64,000 bases of DNA from the NCBI RefSeq assembly GCF_024139115.2, contig NC_085140.1, positions 105,350,988 to 105,414,987 on the forward strand. Direction: 5' to 3'. This DNA comes from Armigeres subalbatus. Taxonomy: Eukaryota > Arthropoda > Insecta > Diptera > Culicidae. A program made the translations under genes and the position numbers. The notes below the pieces were generated by a model. It had not been told where the DNA came from. It was given only the letters and a program-made list of their open reading frames with translations, and searched no databases. Below, piece by piece: positions 43,049-54,204 of this stretch (the first letter of the stretch is position 1; each line of letters starts with the position of its first letter).

Positions 43049-43107
43049 GTACGAGACACTGAAGACGGCCTTACTTTTGAGGTCGAAATACGTATCTGTC
43101 AAGATAC
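43049..43107 (+). ncRNA. Hammerhead ribozyme motif, intact core
   Basis: GACA (43055-43058), CUGAAGA (43059-43065), GGCC/GGUC (43067-43070/43081-43084), GAA (43085-43087), AUACGUAU (43088-43095), C17 at 43096, UGUC (43097-43100), plus outer GUA/UAC pairs. Predicted cleavage after 43096. Confidence 0.75.
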
Positions 43108-43459
43108 AATTAAGTGGTGGAATTCAATGGGATTGTATAAACTCGTCTTATGACAGGTGAAAACATTCCAGTAAAAAGCTCAAAATAATTTTCTTATGAA
43201 GAAAAAGTATAAGGAACAATTAGGCATTCGATTGAAATAGCAAGCCCACCGTAGCCTACCGATGAAGTAAACTCCAGTATTCCGCACAATTTAAAATTCT
43301 ACCATTCAGATCGAGAGTTTGACACTAATTGAATGAAATAAGCTTCTACCAATGAACCTAACGCTAAAACACACTGAACCATGAGCTAGTTCAGCCGGTA
43401 GAGCGAGCAGCGCTTGCAAATCGTTTCTTGCTAAAACCTTACTCCATGGTGGTGCGGTT

Positions 43460-44600
43460 TCTCATGGAGATGGGTTTTCGGAGTTGGTTTGGGGTGCAGG
43501 AAGGGTACCCAGCGGAAATAAGGCGATTTTTCTCCTAAGCAACAAAAATTGTAAATAGTTTTCGACAGACCGAACCACCAGCAGCAAAAACGACGACGAC
43601 GACGACGGACGGTCAGCTAGATGATGATGATGGCAGCAATAGGAGCAGGAGGAGAGCATTCGATGAAGATTCGCACACACCGGCATCGAGCGGCGGCAGC
43701 AAGCAGCGTTACCCGTTCGTTACTAGGTGGCAGTGGGGCTTAGTTGTAGTTTGGTCGGTTTGGTATAGTTTTCCGATGCTGCTGCTGCTGCCGGAGTCAG
43801 AGGCTATACAATTGCAGCAGCACCACATATGCACTGTACATACTTGCTCACTAGCAAAGGGGTTGTTCATCAACCGCGTAGATTTATTTGGGGAGGGACT
43901 CCACTCAATCTGAATTCTGATCTTTATAGGATCGGACAGGATACCATTAGAAAAAGGACAACAGAAGCGGGACTAAAACCGTGCAAAAAATAGTCCTAGT
44001 AATTTATGAACAACCCTCGAGAGAGTTTCCTATAATGTAATCCACCAGAAGCCGCCGCTGCTGCTGGTGTTGTTGGTGGCGAATTCGACGAGGGGTGCAC
44101 GCGAGATGCAGAAGGGGGAATCTAAGCAGCTGGTAGCTAGGAACATTGCGAACGAAACAGTTGAAAGGGGGACGAAGAGGTTTCTCGGTGGAGGGCGCTC
44201 CCTGCCGGGGGAGGAACACTGACTATAGTAGTTGGTCCCTAGCCGCTTTCGGCGAGGGATTAATGACGAACCCTAATGTGTGATGATTATAACGATGATG
44301 ATGAAGTCGACGGTCACAAAGAGAATCAGAACCTTGTTGCGGGTGGAGGCGAAAAAAAATCATGATTTTTGGTTTTGGAAGATTTTTGGGGAGTACAAGG
44401 TTTCCGCCGAATGGTGTGAGGGGGTGGTTGTGGGATCGTCGAGACGAGGAAAATGTAAATTTGAAACCAAAGAAGAACACGAAAAACTGGTACACACGGG
44501 AGCGAACGAGAAAGTTGACGAGCGCCCAGTATATGTGGCGAGATTGGTGAGAGCGAGAGCGGCAACGGCGAACGAATCAGGTGGAGCAGAAGCGAGCGAC
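43460..44600 (+). other. Candidate 5' non-coding exon/promoter region
   Basis: GC/CpG-rich block with ACGACGACGACGACGACGG, ATGATGATGATGG and CTGCTGCTGCTGCC runs, ending GAGCGAC|GTGAGTATCG at 44600/44601. Competing frames on both strands (e.g. 44280-44672) show no domain. A MITE lies inside at 43858-44017, so only the part after it may be exonic. Interpretation as a first exon is inference. Confidence 0.3.
43858..44017. mobile_element. Short MITE with GGGTTGTTCAT ends
   Basis: Left AGGGGTTGTTCATCAAC and right TTTATGAACAACCCT are imperfect inverted ends about 160 bp apart. Non-coding. Confidence 0.5.
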
Positions 44601-45120
44601 GTGAGTATCGATCTCTTTTTGACAGCTGGCTTCTCGGCGAATGATGGTGTGTGCGGCGCGGCGGTGGAATAATCGACCGACCGTTCAACACTGAATGATG
44701 TGAGTCGGGCAGCCCGTGCGAGTTGAGGGGAGTGATGATGGTGCCGGAGTGTTTCGGGAAGATTTTGTTTCCATAGCCGGGTGAATTTGATGATTAAAGT
44801 TAATTATTGAGACCCATTAAATTGAGATTATATCAGCGGAGCAGGAATCGTTTGTGCATGATAACTATCAAAATCCTTGAAATAATTTCGAAGTAATTTT
44901 GAGTGCGAAAAAAACTATTCAACGGACGTATTCAAAAAGGGCGATGTTGAGTTTGATCTTAAAATTATCGAATGATAATTTTGCGATTTAATCAAATCAT
45001 GGTGCGACGTCGAATTTCTCGACTGTTGTTGTTTTTGTTATTCTTTATCAAGGATCCGAGGTAGTTTAATTTATTCCTCTACCATCTCAAATACACTTCC
45101 CGTCTTTCGTGACGAGCCTT
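44601..45120. other. No gene recognised
   Basis: Sequence after the donor at 44600, AT-rich from ~44760. Possible intron. Confidence 0.25.
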
Positions 45121-45660
45121 GTTACTCTGTCCTTCCTATCAGCATAGCATGTACTTTGTACTCGATGCATTCACTACCAATCCAACTTGTGCTGCTTTAC
45201 TTCTCAAACTGGTATACAATTCGGCCGCCGTTTCAAACGTTTTGCCAGGACTCTTCATAACGATGGTTTTGTACAATACAGACACAACTCAAAATCTGTA
45301 AAATTTACAAACTTGAAAAGTTACCCAAGTCGAAATTCACAAAACCGTCGATGTTATCCGCAAAGCATACAAATTGGTTGGATCTTGTCAAACTCATAGT
45401 GCAAATGACAGGTTGTCGGACACGGCTTTATGCATGACATTTTGTTGTCTGCACAAGATAATTATTGATCAAGATTTACACAACCGTCCAAGCTTAATAG
45501 TTTCCGGCGAGACTGTCTCATTTGATTTGAAATCCTCCAACAGCTCTGCATACCATCATAGGTTTATTTTTTTCGGATGTCATCAACAAGACATCGTGCA
45601 GATAGGCGTATTCTTCAACTAAACTTCAATTTTGTTAGTTGTGTATTATTTCCAGTCAGA
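45121..45660 (-). pseudogene. Reverse transcriptase thumb fragment (RTE-like)
   Basis: The minus strand contains GKTFETAAELYTSLRSKAAQ and GLVVNASSTKYML, the usual region after the catalytic FADD in RTE-type LINEs. Flanking pieces are too decayed to read. Confidence 0.4.
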
Positions 45661-45929
45661 ATTTCAATGCATTTCGATACTTGTAACAGCTCCAAGTATT
45701 AGTTTAGGCGACACAACTTCGAGATACATAAGCTCGGGACTCGCATAGTCTATCGATCATCTGGCTGAACTGTTCAATTGGTCATCGAGATGGGGTATAG
45801 CAGCTGGAATCGAATACCCAATTAATCTTAGCTATGGCAACATCCGCGACAGGTGTTTTTATGACTTACTGGACCGGATACCAGTCCGTCGTGTAAATCG
45901 CAGCCATCTTAGACCCATCAGCTACCCAG

Positions 45930-46500
45930 TTGCCGTCGTTAGCAGGGACGCTGTTTGGGTCTGCCAGTAGAGCGACGTCAGTCTCCTATTCGGGCAGATG
46001 CACAATGGTTAAGGTTCAGCTGTGTTACTTGCACGGCGTCCTCTTATTATCACCACCGGAAGGGCACGTAGGTCCGCCCATAACATGGTTACTACTGCTA
46101 CTGCCTTATCGCTGGCCTGCGCCTTGTATCCTTCACAATCCCTGGACCTGTGATCAGACTCGAGACACCTAAAGCACCTTTCCACCGAGGGTGGCTGGAA
46201 TATGCTGACTGGGCATATTGGCCAGCCGATTTTCAGCTTCTCAAGCGCCAAAACCTTTTTGGCATCAGTGGTTGGTAACCTGGAAAAGGCTACCTGTGTG
46301 TCAAATGGTCCACCTCGAAGTCTGTTCTAGCTCTGCGCCACACTGCGAGCTGACGACGAAGATGCTGTCATCTGCTTCAGTAACCTCGTCCTGTTGTTAA
46401 CACTGGAGAGTTACTTCGGTTCCCAGCGTCCTCACTTCGACGCCATTACCCAGGACCGCTTGGGCCATTTTTTGTGCTCCACCTTTCAGCACCAAGAGTA
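45930..46500 (-). pseudogene. LINE ORF1 (gag-like) fragment with zinc knuckle
   Basis: The minus strand has MAQAVLGNGVEVRTLGTEVT with DEVTEADDSIF, then LEKLKIGWPICPVSIFQPPS and the CCHC knuckle CFRCLESDHRSRDC. This order is that of ORF1 of R1/LOA/I-type LINEs. It has at least one in-frame stop. Confidence 0.55.
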
Positions 46501-46632
46501 GTTCCCTGGTCATAGTACGTAAAATTTTTAAATCTCATCCTCCGATTCTAATCAAGCGCGAGTCAAACCCCACCCGACTCATGGCCCAGAGAATCGTTCA
46601 TGATTCGACTCGTGATTTGCATCATAGCATGA

Positions 46633-47202
46633 TTTCTACGCGTTACGAAGGAGCTACAACACATCTTGGAAACAGCGAGGATCAACGGATACAAGGAAAG
46701 AACAATACAAGCAATCATCAACAAGAAGCAGAGGAACCTACGAAAAAACGAACTGACAACACTGACACCGATCGATGAACCGCTGAAGAGGGTATCGGTC
46801 CCCTATGATCGACACATCACCCACCAGCTACGCCATCGACTGAGGAAATTCGGCATCGATTTAGTATTCTCCAGCAGAAGCAATCAACTGAAGACACTGT
46901 TGGGCTCCACAAAGGATAGAGTAGAAATGTTAAATAAGGCCGGGGTTTATCAAATTAATTGTTCACAGTGTGATAAAGTATATGTAGGTCAAACAAAAAG
47001 ATCGTTAGATATAAGGTTCAAAGAACATATTGCAGAAGTAAGTAAGGCTAAGAGGGAAACTGATAAGGGGTTAAATTATGAGTTTAGGTCTAAGGTAGCT
47101 GAACATGTATATCAGGAAAATCATTCAATTACGACATCAAACATTAAAATTTTAAGAAATGTCTTTTCTCCGTGGAAACGTACAAACGCGGTTGTTGAAT
47201 AA
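46633..47202 (+). CDS. Penelope-like element C-terminus with GIY-YIG endonuclease
   Basis: A 5'-truncated frame of 189 codons to TAA at 47200-47202. The front (ETARINGYKERTIQAIINKK and VPYDRHITHQLRHRLRKFGI) is the connector that follows the missing RT of Penelope-like elements. Then comes the GIY-YIG nuclease: GVYQINCSQCDKVYVGQTKR, with Cys-x2-Cys inside the motif, the catalytic Arg in SLDIRFKEH and a VAEHVYQENHS block. An upstream in-frame TGA at 46630-46632 and the absence of RT show it is a dead copy. Its 3' flank carries a hammerhead motif. Confidence 0.8.
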   Translation, partial: FLRVTKELQHILETARINGYKERTIQAIINKKQRNLRKNELTTLTPIDEPLKRVSVPYDRHITHQLRHRLRKFGIDLVFSSRSNQLKTLLGSTKDRVEMLNKAGVYQINCSQCDKVYVGQTKRSLDIRFKEHIAEVSKAKRETDKGLNYEFRSKVAEHVYQENHSITTSNIKILRNVFSPWKRTNAVVE

Positions 47203-47369
47203 AGATCAAGGAAATGGTAGCTCCTGGCTCTTCAAGTTTATACCTAAGCATTAAGCGAAACAAGCGAGTAGAAGTAAACACCGTAGTAAATGTAACTAGA
47301 TAAGTACCTAGATAAATTATTATAGTATAAATAGTGTAAGCTGCGATCATTTTCTTCAAGTCGAGTCAA

Positions 47370-47428
47370 GTACGAGACACTGAAGACGGCCTTACATTTG
47401 AGGTCGAAATACGTATCTGTCAAGATAC
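47370..47428 (+). ncRNA. Hammerhead ribozyme motif, intact core
   Basis: GACA 47376-47379, CUGAAGA 47380-47386, GGCC/GGUC 47388-47391/47402-47405, GAA 47406-47408, AUACGUAU 47409-47416, C17 at 47417, UGUC 47418-47421, outer GUA/UAC. Same strand as the Penelope ORF. Predicted cleavage after 47417. Confidence 0.75.
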
Positions 47429-47484
47429 AATTAAGTGGTGGAATTCAATGGGATTGTACTAACTCGTCTTATGACAAGTGGGGT

Positions 47485-48098
47485 CTACGCGTTAGTTTTT
47501 CTTTAAATTCATCGAATTAAGTTCTTTGCTTAAAGCAATGGATAACCAATCTATACGTAACAGGGTTCGTACTTTTCGTTTCGGTGAGAAGAAAACAAGC
47601 GATTTTCGGGCCAAAAGCCTGAAAGATAAACGAAAATCGTGCCGACTTGATGGAATTTTTCTTGTTTCATCATTCTTACGCGTCACTCATCGTTTGCGAT
47701 AAATTTCGGTGTTCATTTAAAAAAATGTATAACCGCAACGGAATTCGAACTCAGAACACCAATAAAAATGGAACTAGGTTGCGCTCACTTGTTTCATAAC
47801 GGCTACTCTTGTGTGTGCAGTGGTGGAGGTACGAAAAGGGTGAAAGAAGTGAGAAACCCAGCAAATCTACTCGCGACACTGACAGTGAGGGAAAATAGAA
47901 AAAATCTCTCATCAGGCCGTTTTTCACGCAACATGATTTCTAGGCGAAAATCGGCGTGAGTGAGCATTACGATTCCTGATACGTGATCATAAAATACGCT
48001 TGGATTGTTTTTTTTTACGCTTTTTTAAGCGAATTATTTTTTCAGCGAATGAGCGAAATTATGCGATTCTGCTTAAAAAACTCAAGCACGATGCTCTC
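47485..48098. other. No gene recognised; possible tRNA-like B box
   Basis: The minus strand of 47738-47756 reads GTGTTCTGAGTTCGAATTCC, a B-box-like sequence, but no matching A-box or SINE body is convincing. Confidence 0.2.
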
Positions 48099-48800
48099 CT
48101 AGCAGAATCGCAAGCGAGTTAACTCGCGCGTGAGGCTTCGATGATTGATATTTGATATGATTCTACCAACACTGCGTGCGACTTCGCCCAGTGCCGAAAA
48201 TATTTCGCCACATCTCATGGAATCCAAGTCTTCAGCGTACCTTCCGTTGTCGGTTTTTATCAACAAAGCTTCATCTTTGTTCCTTCGCGTCCTTGCCTGG
48301 GTGAGGTGCGTCCACCTTTCGCTTTGCTCTGCTGACAAGTTGCCAGGGATTTTCTGTCCGCTGTTGAACTTTCGGAGGCTAGCTAGCATCCTCCCCTCCC
48401 CAGTGCCCGGCTGCTTGGGTCGCACCAGGTCGCTTCCCGGCTAAACACTGCTTCGTTTTGGTGATCGCACGTCTTTTGACTTTACGGTTCATCTGTACAC
48501 CGGCCCTGCTGCCTGGTGCGTTTGGAGCGCGTCGCAGTCCTCCCCTCGTTGACATGCAAGGTGAAGTCAATCGCCTCTTCGCACCTCCTCGAAAGGAGAA
48601 GGCCTCGGTCTGGGATCCCTTCACGGCCTTTCTCACCTCCAGCCAGTCGTATAATGAACGTGCCTTGATCTTGCCTTGCGACTTGAACAGACTGTCAAAA
48701 TACGGCAGGTTCTGCTTCAGTTCCTTTATGAACTCAATGAATTGCACCAAGCTGCACGATGACCACCCACAACCCGAGTATTGGCTGGTTGAGCGATAGT
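48099..48800 (-). pseudogene. Decayed retroelement ORF, possibly gag
   Basis: The minus strand has two coding-like frames: QFIEFIKELKQNLPYFDSLF with KARSLYDWLEVRKAVKGS (48750-48600), and a basic segment then LSAEQSERWTHLTQARTRRN (48380-48300). The first resembles gag of BEL/Pao-type elements in general pattern only. Frames are broken. Confidence 0.3.
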
Positions 48801-50025
48801 CTGGCTATCAGCACTCGCCGTGAAAGGGTTTACCGTTGCGCTTGACGGTAAAGGCAAATTTTCTGCGACCAAACTCAGTATTGTATCTTGCTAAAGTTAG
48901 GCTTCCTTCATATCTTGATTCTCTGTTGTAAACAGTTCTTTGGATATTTGTGTTATGGTGCGGTTAAAATTTTGCCTATTTGTATCATGATTTGAAAAGC
49001 CTGAAGTGCCTTTATCGGCAAAATTGAATCAGCAGCTTCTCTATGAAGTGCGATTGTTGGGAATAGCGATGGTCTACCATTGATTATCTTCAAACACCTA
49101 TTTTGAATTACTTGGAGTTCCTTCATTGAAGATCGACGAGATGAGTCCCAACAAGTAACCAGATACAGAAGTCTGGAGTGGAATAGAGTATGGTATAGCC
49201 TTATCATATATTCCACATATATTCCACAATATTCCACAAATGGAGCTTAACTTGCTTTTAAGCATATTAATATGTTCAGTCCACTTCATCGTCGAGTCCA
49301 AAATAAGTCCAAGAAAAGAATATTCATAAACTTCCTCGATCAGACATCCATGAACTTCTAAAGTATCTCGTGGAGGCAGACGTTTACGAGGAGAGTGGAT
49401 AACCATGTACTTTGTTTTGGCGAGATTTAGGGAAAGCAGTATTGAAGAATTGAAGAAGTCTTTTAGGACAATGTATTGAAGGAGTCTTGTAGGACAACGA
49501 TGTCTTCCTTGATTTGTCTTTGTAGATCCGCAACGCAATTTGCTTCATAAAGTAATGAGGTATCATCAGCGAATAGTCGAAGCTTGCCCTTCAGAGGTAA
49601 CTTGGATATATCGTTGATAAACAGCAGGGATAGAATAGGCCCTTGGGGTACACCAGTTTCAATGAGACCTAGAGAGCTTTTACTTTCTCCGATTGAAACA
49701 AATTGGCGTCGATTCGTTATGTAACTAACTAGTTATTAACAATTTTGCAGCGCCTCGGAATCCCAACGCATCAAGCTTGGTCATTAGCATACGATGGTCA
49801 ATAGTGTCGAACGCTTTTTTCAAGTCTATGAAAAGTGCTGCACCCAGTGACGATCGAGTAAATCGTATATTTTATCGACTAAATCACTGCAGGCCGTTAG
49901 GGTACTTTATCCAGAACGAAATCCGTATTGATGGTCGCAGACCAGCTGGAACCGCTGGACAAAGCTGACGATACTCGTGGCCAACCTTTTTTCCAGAACG
50001 GACAGGCAGGAGACTGGTCGATAGT

Positions 50026-50921
50026 TCGACATAGTTGTTTCATAAGGGCCGAAGTCGCAAATGTAAACAAATCGAGTTTATGTCATATATCGAACCTCCT
50101 GGAAATGTACTATATGTAGCATATTCAAAATGGTAAAAAATATTGTTTTTTTGCTGTAAAAACAGGAAAATACAGAAGGGCGATATTACATTTCCGTAGG
50201 AATTTTTTCTCGGTGCGATTGCGCCCAGTTTCTCCATGGCAGCAAAAGGGCTAAACTGTGTTTCATTTTTGCATTATGACACTTTGTTCTTGCATCAAAA
50301 ACACATGTGAGCAAAAGGGCTAAACGGTACTTTGAAAACACAACGGGGCGATGCAAACAGGCGATACTGACAAATAGTTTAACAGCCGGGCATGGAATTT
50401 GGGCAAAAGGGATGTTGTCAAAAACATTATAGCGCATTTCTGAAGGACGCAAGTGTACACTGTTAGAAAAAAAGGACGACTAGTTCTTTAAACCTATTTT
50501 CAAATCGAAATAAATCCGAAGTAAATTTTATTTATATGTGGATTCAATGATTAGATATGGATGAATTTCATGCAAACTATTAACATTTAAAATAACATCT
50601 ACTCTTTGAAATATAGGGGAACTGTTCCGTTTTCAATCTCACTGTACATATATTCATCTCATAGCGAAACAAAGAAATTCCGCACCAATTTCGTCGCTTC
50701 CTTTTGCTAACATGCATGCTCACTGCTGAAAAAAATCACAAAAATAATAAACAAACAAAATACCTTTTCATTGCTTTGTTTTTCGTGAGACCAATATCGG
50801 AGCTATGAGATGAAGTCCAGGAGCAGTAACCCTAATTGAAAACATGCCATGGAACATTCGAACCCATTTTACTCCATTCGAGCTCATTGCGACATTGGCC
50901 CTTATGAAACAACTGTGTCGA
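50026..50921. mobile_element. TIR transposon inserted in the CR1-like LINE
   Basis: Inverted ends TCGACATAGTTGTTTCATAA plus GGGCC, and the mirrored GGCCCTTATGAAACAACTGT plus GTCGA. The LINE reads across the two flanks as PNN/YRPVS, which fixes the borders to within about two bases. 896 bp; no transposase seen. The interior repeats GGCAAAAGGG-type motifs. Confidence 0.65.
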
Positions 50922-51623
50922 GTTATTGGGATCCTTATTATTACCAGACTTGAGTATAGGAACTACTCTCGCAAGTTTCAAACATTCTGGATACTGTCCG
51001 GTGGAAAAAAATCGTTGAATAGTTCCATCATGAATTGTGTGATAAATTTGTGATGGGTTTTGACAAATATGGCGGTACATTATCGGGTCCTGCTGACTTT
51101 TTTGCTCCTAAGTTGTTGACTACAGTTGTTACTTCATTGATTGTTGTGGGGGTCATATAGAACGAACTAGATAAGGGAACGAGGGTACCGAACTTATCGA
51201 TGCAATGATCACTTGTGATATTGGCTGCCAAGGACGGTCCAATACTACAAAAGTAGTCATTGAAGACAGTACAGATGTTTTTGGTATCCATAATTTCCTG
51301 ATCGTTCACCTCCAGTGAAGATATCTTGTTGACGATTCGTTTCTTTCCTAGGTTGACGTTGACGAATTTCCATGCAGTCTTAATATCTGCTCTCTCCAGC
51401 TGTCCGTAGTAGTACTCCCTTTTACATTGCATTTTCTGTTTTTTTAAGCAATCTTGATGCATGCTGGAACGCTTCTTGCATTGCTAGGTTTCCTGGGTTC
51501 TTCCGATGCCTGTTTAAAAACAACAAGACCTACAACAAGATACTACTCATAAGAAACGCGACGCGAGACAAGACATAACACTTATAGTTCTTACAATCGT
51601 CAACAAGTTAAAATTTACCTTAT

Positions 51624-51669
51624 CTGTCGACCGGTTTCGGGTGCGATGTCACCCATCATCAGGACAATG
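51624..51669 (-). ncRNA. Hammerhead ribozyme motif, intact core (family 2)
   Basis: Minus-strand mirror of 51699-51744: UUGUC, CUGAUGA, GGGUG/CACCC, GAA, ACCGGU, C, GACAG. All core bases are conserved. Confidence 0.74.
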
Positions 51670-51698
51670 TCCAACATTGTCCTGATGATGGGTTGGAC

Positions 51699-51744
51699 AT
51701 TGTCCTGATGATGGGTGACATCGCACCCGAAACCGGTCGACAGA
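51699..51744 (+). ncRNA. Hammerhead ribozyme motif, intact core (family 2)
   Basis: UUGUC (51700-51704), CUGAUGA (51705-51711), stem II GGGUG/CACCC (51713-51717/51724-51728), GAA (51729-51731), self-complementary stem III ACCGGU (51732-51737), C17 at 51738 (GUC site), stem I GACAG (51739-51743). One extra U lies between A9 and stem II, as in family 1, where the extra base is C. Confidence 0.77.
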
Positions 51745-52010
51745 TAAGGTAAATTTTAACTTGTTGACGATTGTAAGAACTATAAGTGTTATGTCTTGTC
51801 TCGCGTCGCGTTTCTTATGAGTGTCGTGTCGTTCTTACGTTAAGCACAAACCATAAAAATTGTTGCTACAACAAGATATCAATTCATTTGCCGCTTGATG
51901 CCTACTGAAACGGATGGTTGTCAATCCTAGCAGAATGCTTCATTCGTTTTGCTCTTCGGTTGCTTCCATGGCGAGATCCATTCCGACTACCCAGTTACAG
52001 CACCCGTTGT

Positions 52011-53678
52011 CAATTAATTAATCTTGAAAGTCTACAACTGTGGAGGCACAGTGCACAGGCAATGGTCGTTGCTGATACGCTCCAAAGCAGAATTGACTGC
52101 CCTGAACCTCTGGAATCAGTAAGCTTGAACGTTCGACCTAAGACACTGCGAAATAACGGAATGCTGAGGATATCTTTTCAAAGAACGAATTACAACGGGT
52201 CTACAACGGGCATTTCAAGGTTGCTTCAGGTTTTAATTTATTTCTAACCCGACAGACGATTCGTCGTAATTTTATAAGGGCTTATTCTGCCATATTCAAT
52301 AATTAATGTTTTTGACGTAGGACTTACGTCTTTCTTTACTATACTGGGTGTCATTTAGATTTTTGGAAATCGAGAGCGTTACGCTGGAAGGGAAGATTTC
52401 AAACGATTCTAGCGCCTTTATCTTTCGATGGATTTTTAATATTTAAATATCAATCGACTCGGACACTCTCCAGCAATTTGCCTATTTCATTGAAAATTAA
52501 GATTCTTAACGATAGACTATTGAAAATTTCAATTCTTGTCAAAGCCAGCAAAAATTTCATATGTAATCAATCCCGTGCATTCCTAACACGGACATCAGAA
52601 TGCGGTATGTCACGGGCCTTCGGGTCTAGCGGAAGATTTTCTTCGTGTATAAAAGAAGCAGCGCCTGCCGTGTTCGAGCCATTACAATTTGTGACAGCAA
52701 CGCGTACTGACGTGCTTTTTGCTCGCGCATTGTTCGTTTCGTTCGTTCGTTCGCTGTGTTTGTTTACCTACACAGCATGCAGTCGCCAGTGGGTCTGCGA
52801 ATATGCATGAAAGGAGTGGGCGCATTTTTTTGTCATTCTGTGCTTGATGATGGTCGGATGCAGTGGTGTCGGTTGCGATGGATGCAATCGCCCATCGCAT
52901 CGCTCGGAGTTCATGGCTAGTGGCCGATGATGGCTAAGGCAGCGAGGGCAGCGGTGGTGGATGAAGAAGAATACAATAAGAGAGCATGTTAGCAAAAATA
53001 AGCATATTTGTGCTGTATTTCTTTGTTTGGTAAACGGGTTCCCCTAAAATAGCACATTTTGCCCAAGTCTAAAAATTGTATTAATAGAATTTTAAAACTT
53101 CAAATACTATCATCATTAAGAAATCTATAAATGCCCTACATTTGTTTAAGTAAATAAGGGCTTGATAGTTAGAAACAAAGCAACTCTAATTATGTATTTA
53201 TTTATTAGTTTTATTTTCAGAAGCTTTGAATAAACATGGAAGTTGTCGTTTCCAATATCAACACCTATAATCAAACTCCATAGATCCAAAAGTTAGAAGT
53301 CAAATGTAAATACGTTGCTTTTATATAAGTCCTACGTCTACTCGCGGTTATGTTAAAAACATTACCCATTGCTAGTTTTATTATCATGACTTTTATTAGT
53401 ATTAATTAGGATAACCATCATTAGGACCTAAGTCGTCTGTTGATGTAAGAAATAATAAATAATTGAGACCTAACCGGCATCAACCTTAGCTCAAAGCGCT
53501 AGAGAGCGCTATCAGATTGGTCGTAGTTCATTTATTCGACTAGAAAACTCAACTAGCGTTGATCGACTATCGTTTCCAGAGGGTACCGCATGGAGGCAAT
53601 GCTACACTGCCCACTATTGTCAAAGATCGCAGGCTTTGGAAATCGGCAACAAACATAGAAAACATACAAGCAATTCTT
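52011..53678. other. No gene recognised
   Basis: Mixed unassigned sequence. 52680-52930 is more GC-rich, with a TTCGTTTCGTTCGTTCGTTC run. 53040-53470 is AT-rich. No supported frame. Confidence 0.25.
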
Positions 53679-53879
53679 TTAAGGATAAGCATCTCGGAAT
53701 CCAAAACAAAATTTACCCTCGTTTTCAAGGGCACAGCACTCAATATAAAAGCATCGCACAACTGTCATTTTCATTATGAAATAATAAAAACAAAAGTTGT
53801 CCGCTGCCTCCGTATTGAGTGGTGTGCCCCTGAAAACGCTAGTGAATTTAGTTTTGGATTCTGTGATGCTTGTCCTTAA
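53679..53879. mobile_element. Palindromic MITE
   Basis: Arms of ~95 bp beginning TTAAGGATAAGCATC and ending GATGCTTGTCCTTAA. They share GAATCCAAAAC, CGTTTTCA and CACTCAATA in inverted positions. The antiparallel open frames here arise from the palindrome. Confidence 0.7.
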
Positions 53880-54204
53880 GTGTTCCTGCACCAAAACAGT
53901 AAATATTATGACTAGTTACAAACAATTTCTTGAATATGGACCATTCATTGAAATCATTTACGATAATTGTTTACAAATTCTTATCGATAACATATTTAAC
54001 ACTCTTTTTCAATGTTTTTTGGGGGATAGGTCATTCATTCTCACTGGGCTTTCGAAGACAAATAACAGCGTCGGCCGTGTCTACGCAGTCAATTAGAAAG
54101 AAGGAATGAATATTAGTAGTTAGTCTTTGTTATTTATGGACCGTGTCTACCTTGCGTACACCGCTGACGGCGCCAGGCCTAACTGCTTAGGCCTAAAACT
54201 CCAC

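Larger units (their letters stand above)
42887..43196. mobile_element. Palindromic Penelope-derived element, copy 3 (best preserved)
   Basis: Bounded by TGAAGAAAA (42878-42886, 43197-43205). Arms with GAATTCCACCACTTAATTG and its mirror enclose two complete hammerhead motifs in inverted orientation. A partial duplication of the arm lies at the centre (43000-43035). The right end is ACATTCCAGTAAAAAGCTC. Confidence 0.8.
46633..47480 (+). mobile_element. 5'-truncated Penelope-like element
   Basis: GIY-YIG coding part, a ~155-bp 3' UTR, the hammerhead (47370-47428), then TTAAGTGGTGGAATTCAATG and AACTCGTCTTATGACAAG. The last ~120 bp match the right arms of the palindromic elements at 38.6-43.2 kb, linking those to Penelope. 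Confidence 0.75.
51543..51865. mobile_element. Palindromic hammerhead element, second family
   Basis: Bounded by a perfect 13-bp direct repeat CTACAACAAGATA (51530-51542, 51866-51878). Arms from ACTCATAAGAAACGCGACGC to its mirror enclose two inverted hammerheads, with a partial tandem repeat of CATTGTCCTGATGATGGG at the centre. Inserted in the CR1-like LINE. Confidence 0.82.
48850..52010 (-). mobile_element. CR1/L2-like LINE relic carrying two insertions
   Basis: Minus-strand pieces in order: KNPGNLAMQEAFQHASRLLK (51520-51440), YYYGQLERADIKTAWKFVN, the linker VFNDYFCSIGPSLAANI, GAKKSAGPDNVPPYL, RVVPILKSGNNKDPNN, then (after an insertion) NYRPVSCLSVLEKRLA, VPQGPILSLLFIND, LRLFADDTSLLYEA (catalytic FADD), NLAKTKYMVI, and C-terminal HSRLLYLVTCWDSSRRSSMK. 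Several stops and frameshifts. Interrupted at 50026-50921 and 51543-51865. Confidence 0.72.

Noticed and set aside
44280..44691. 130-codon plus and 121-codon minus frames
   Set aside because: Overlapping frames on both strands in a GC-rich block, no domain, and a donor at 44600 interrupts the plus frame.
53559..54096. Antiparallel frames with similar peptides (TKFTLVFKGT, TKFTSVFRGT)
   Set aside because: The similarity is caused by the palindromic MITE at 53679-53879.
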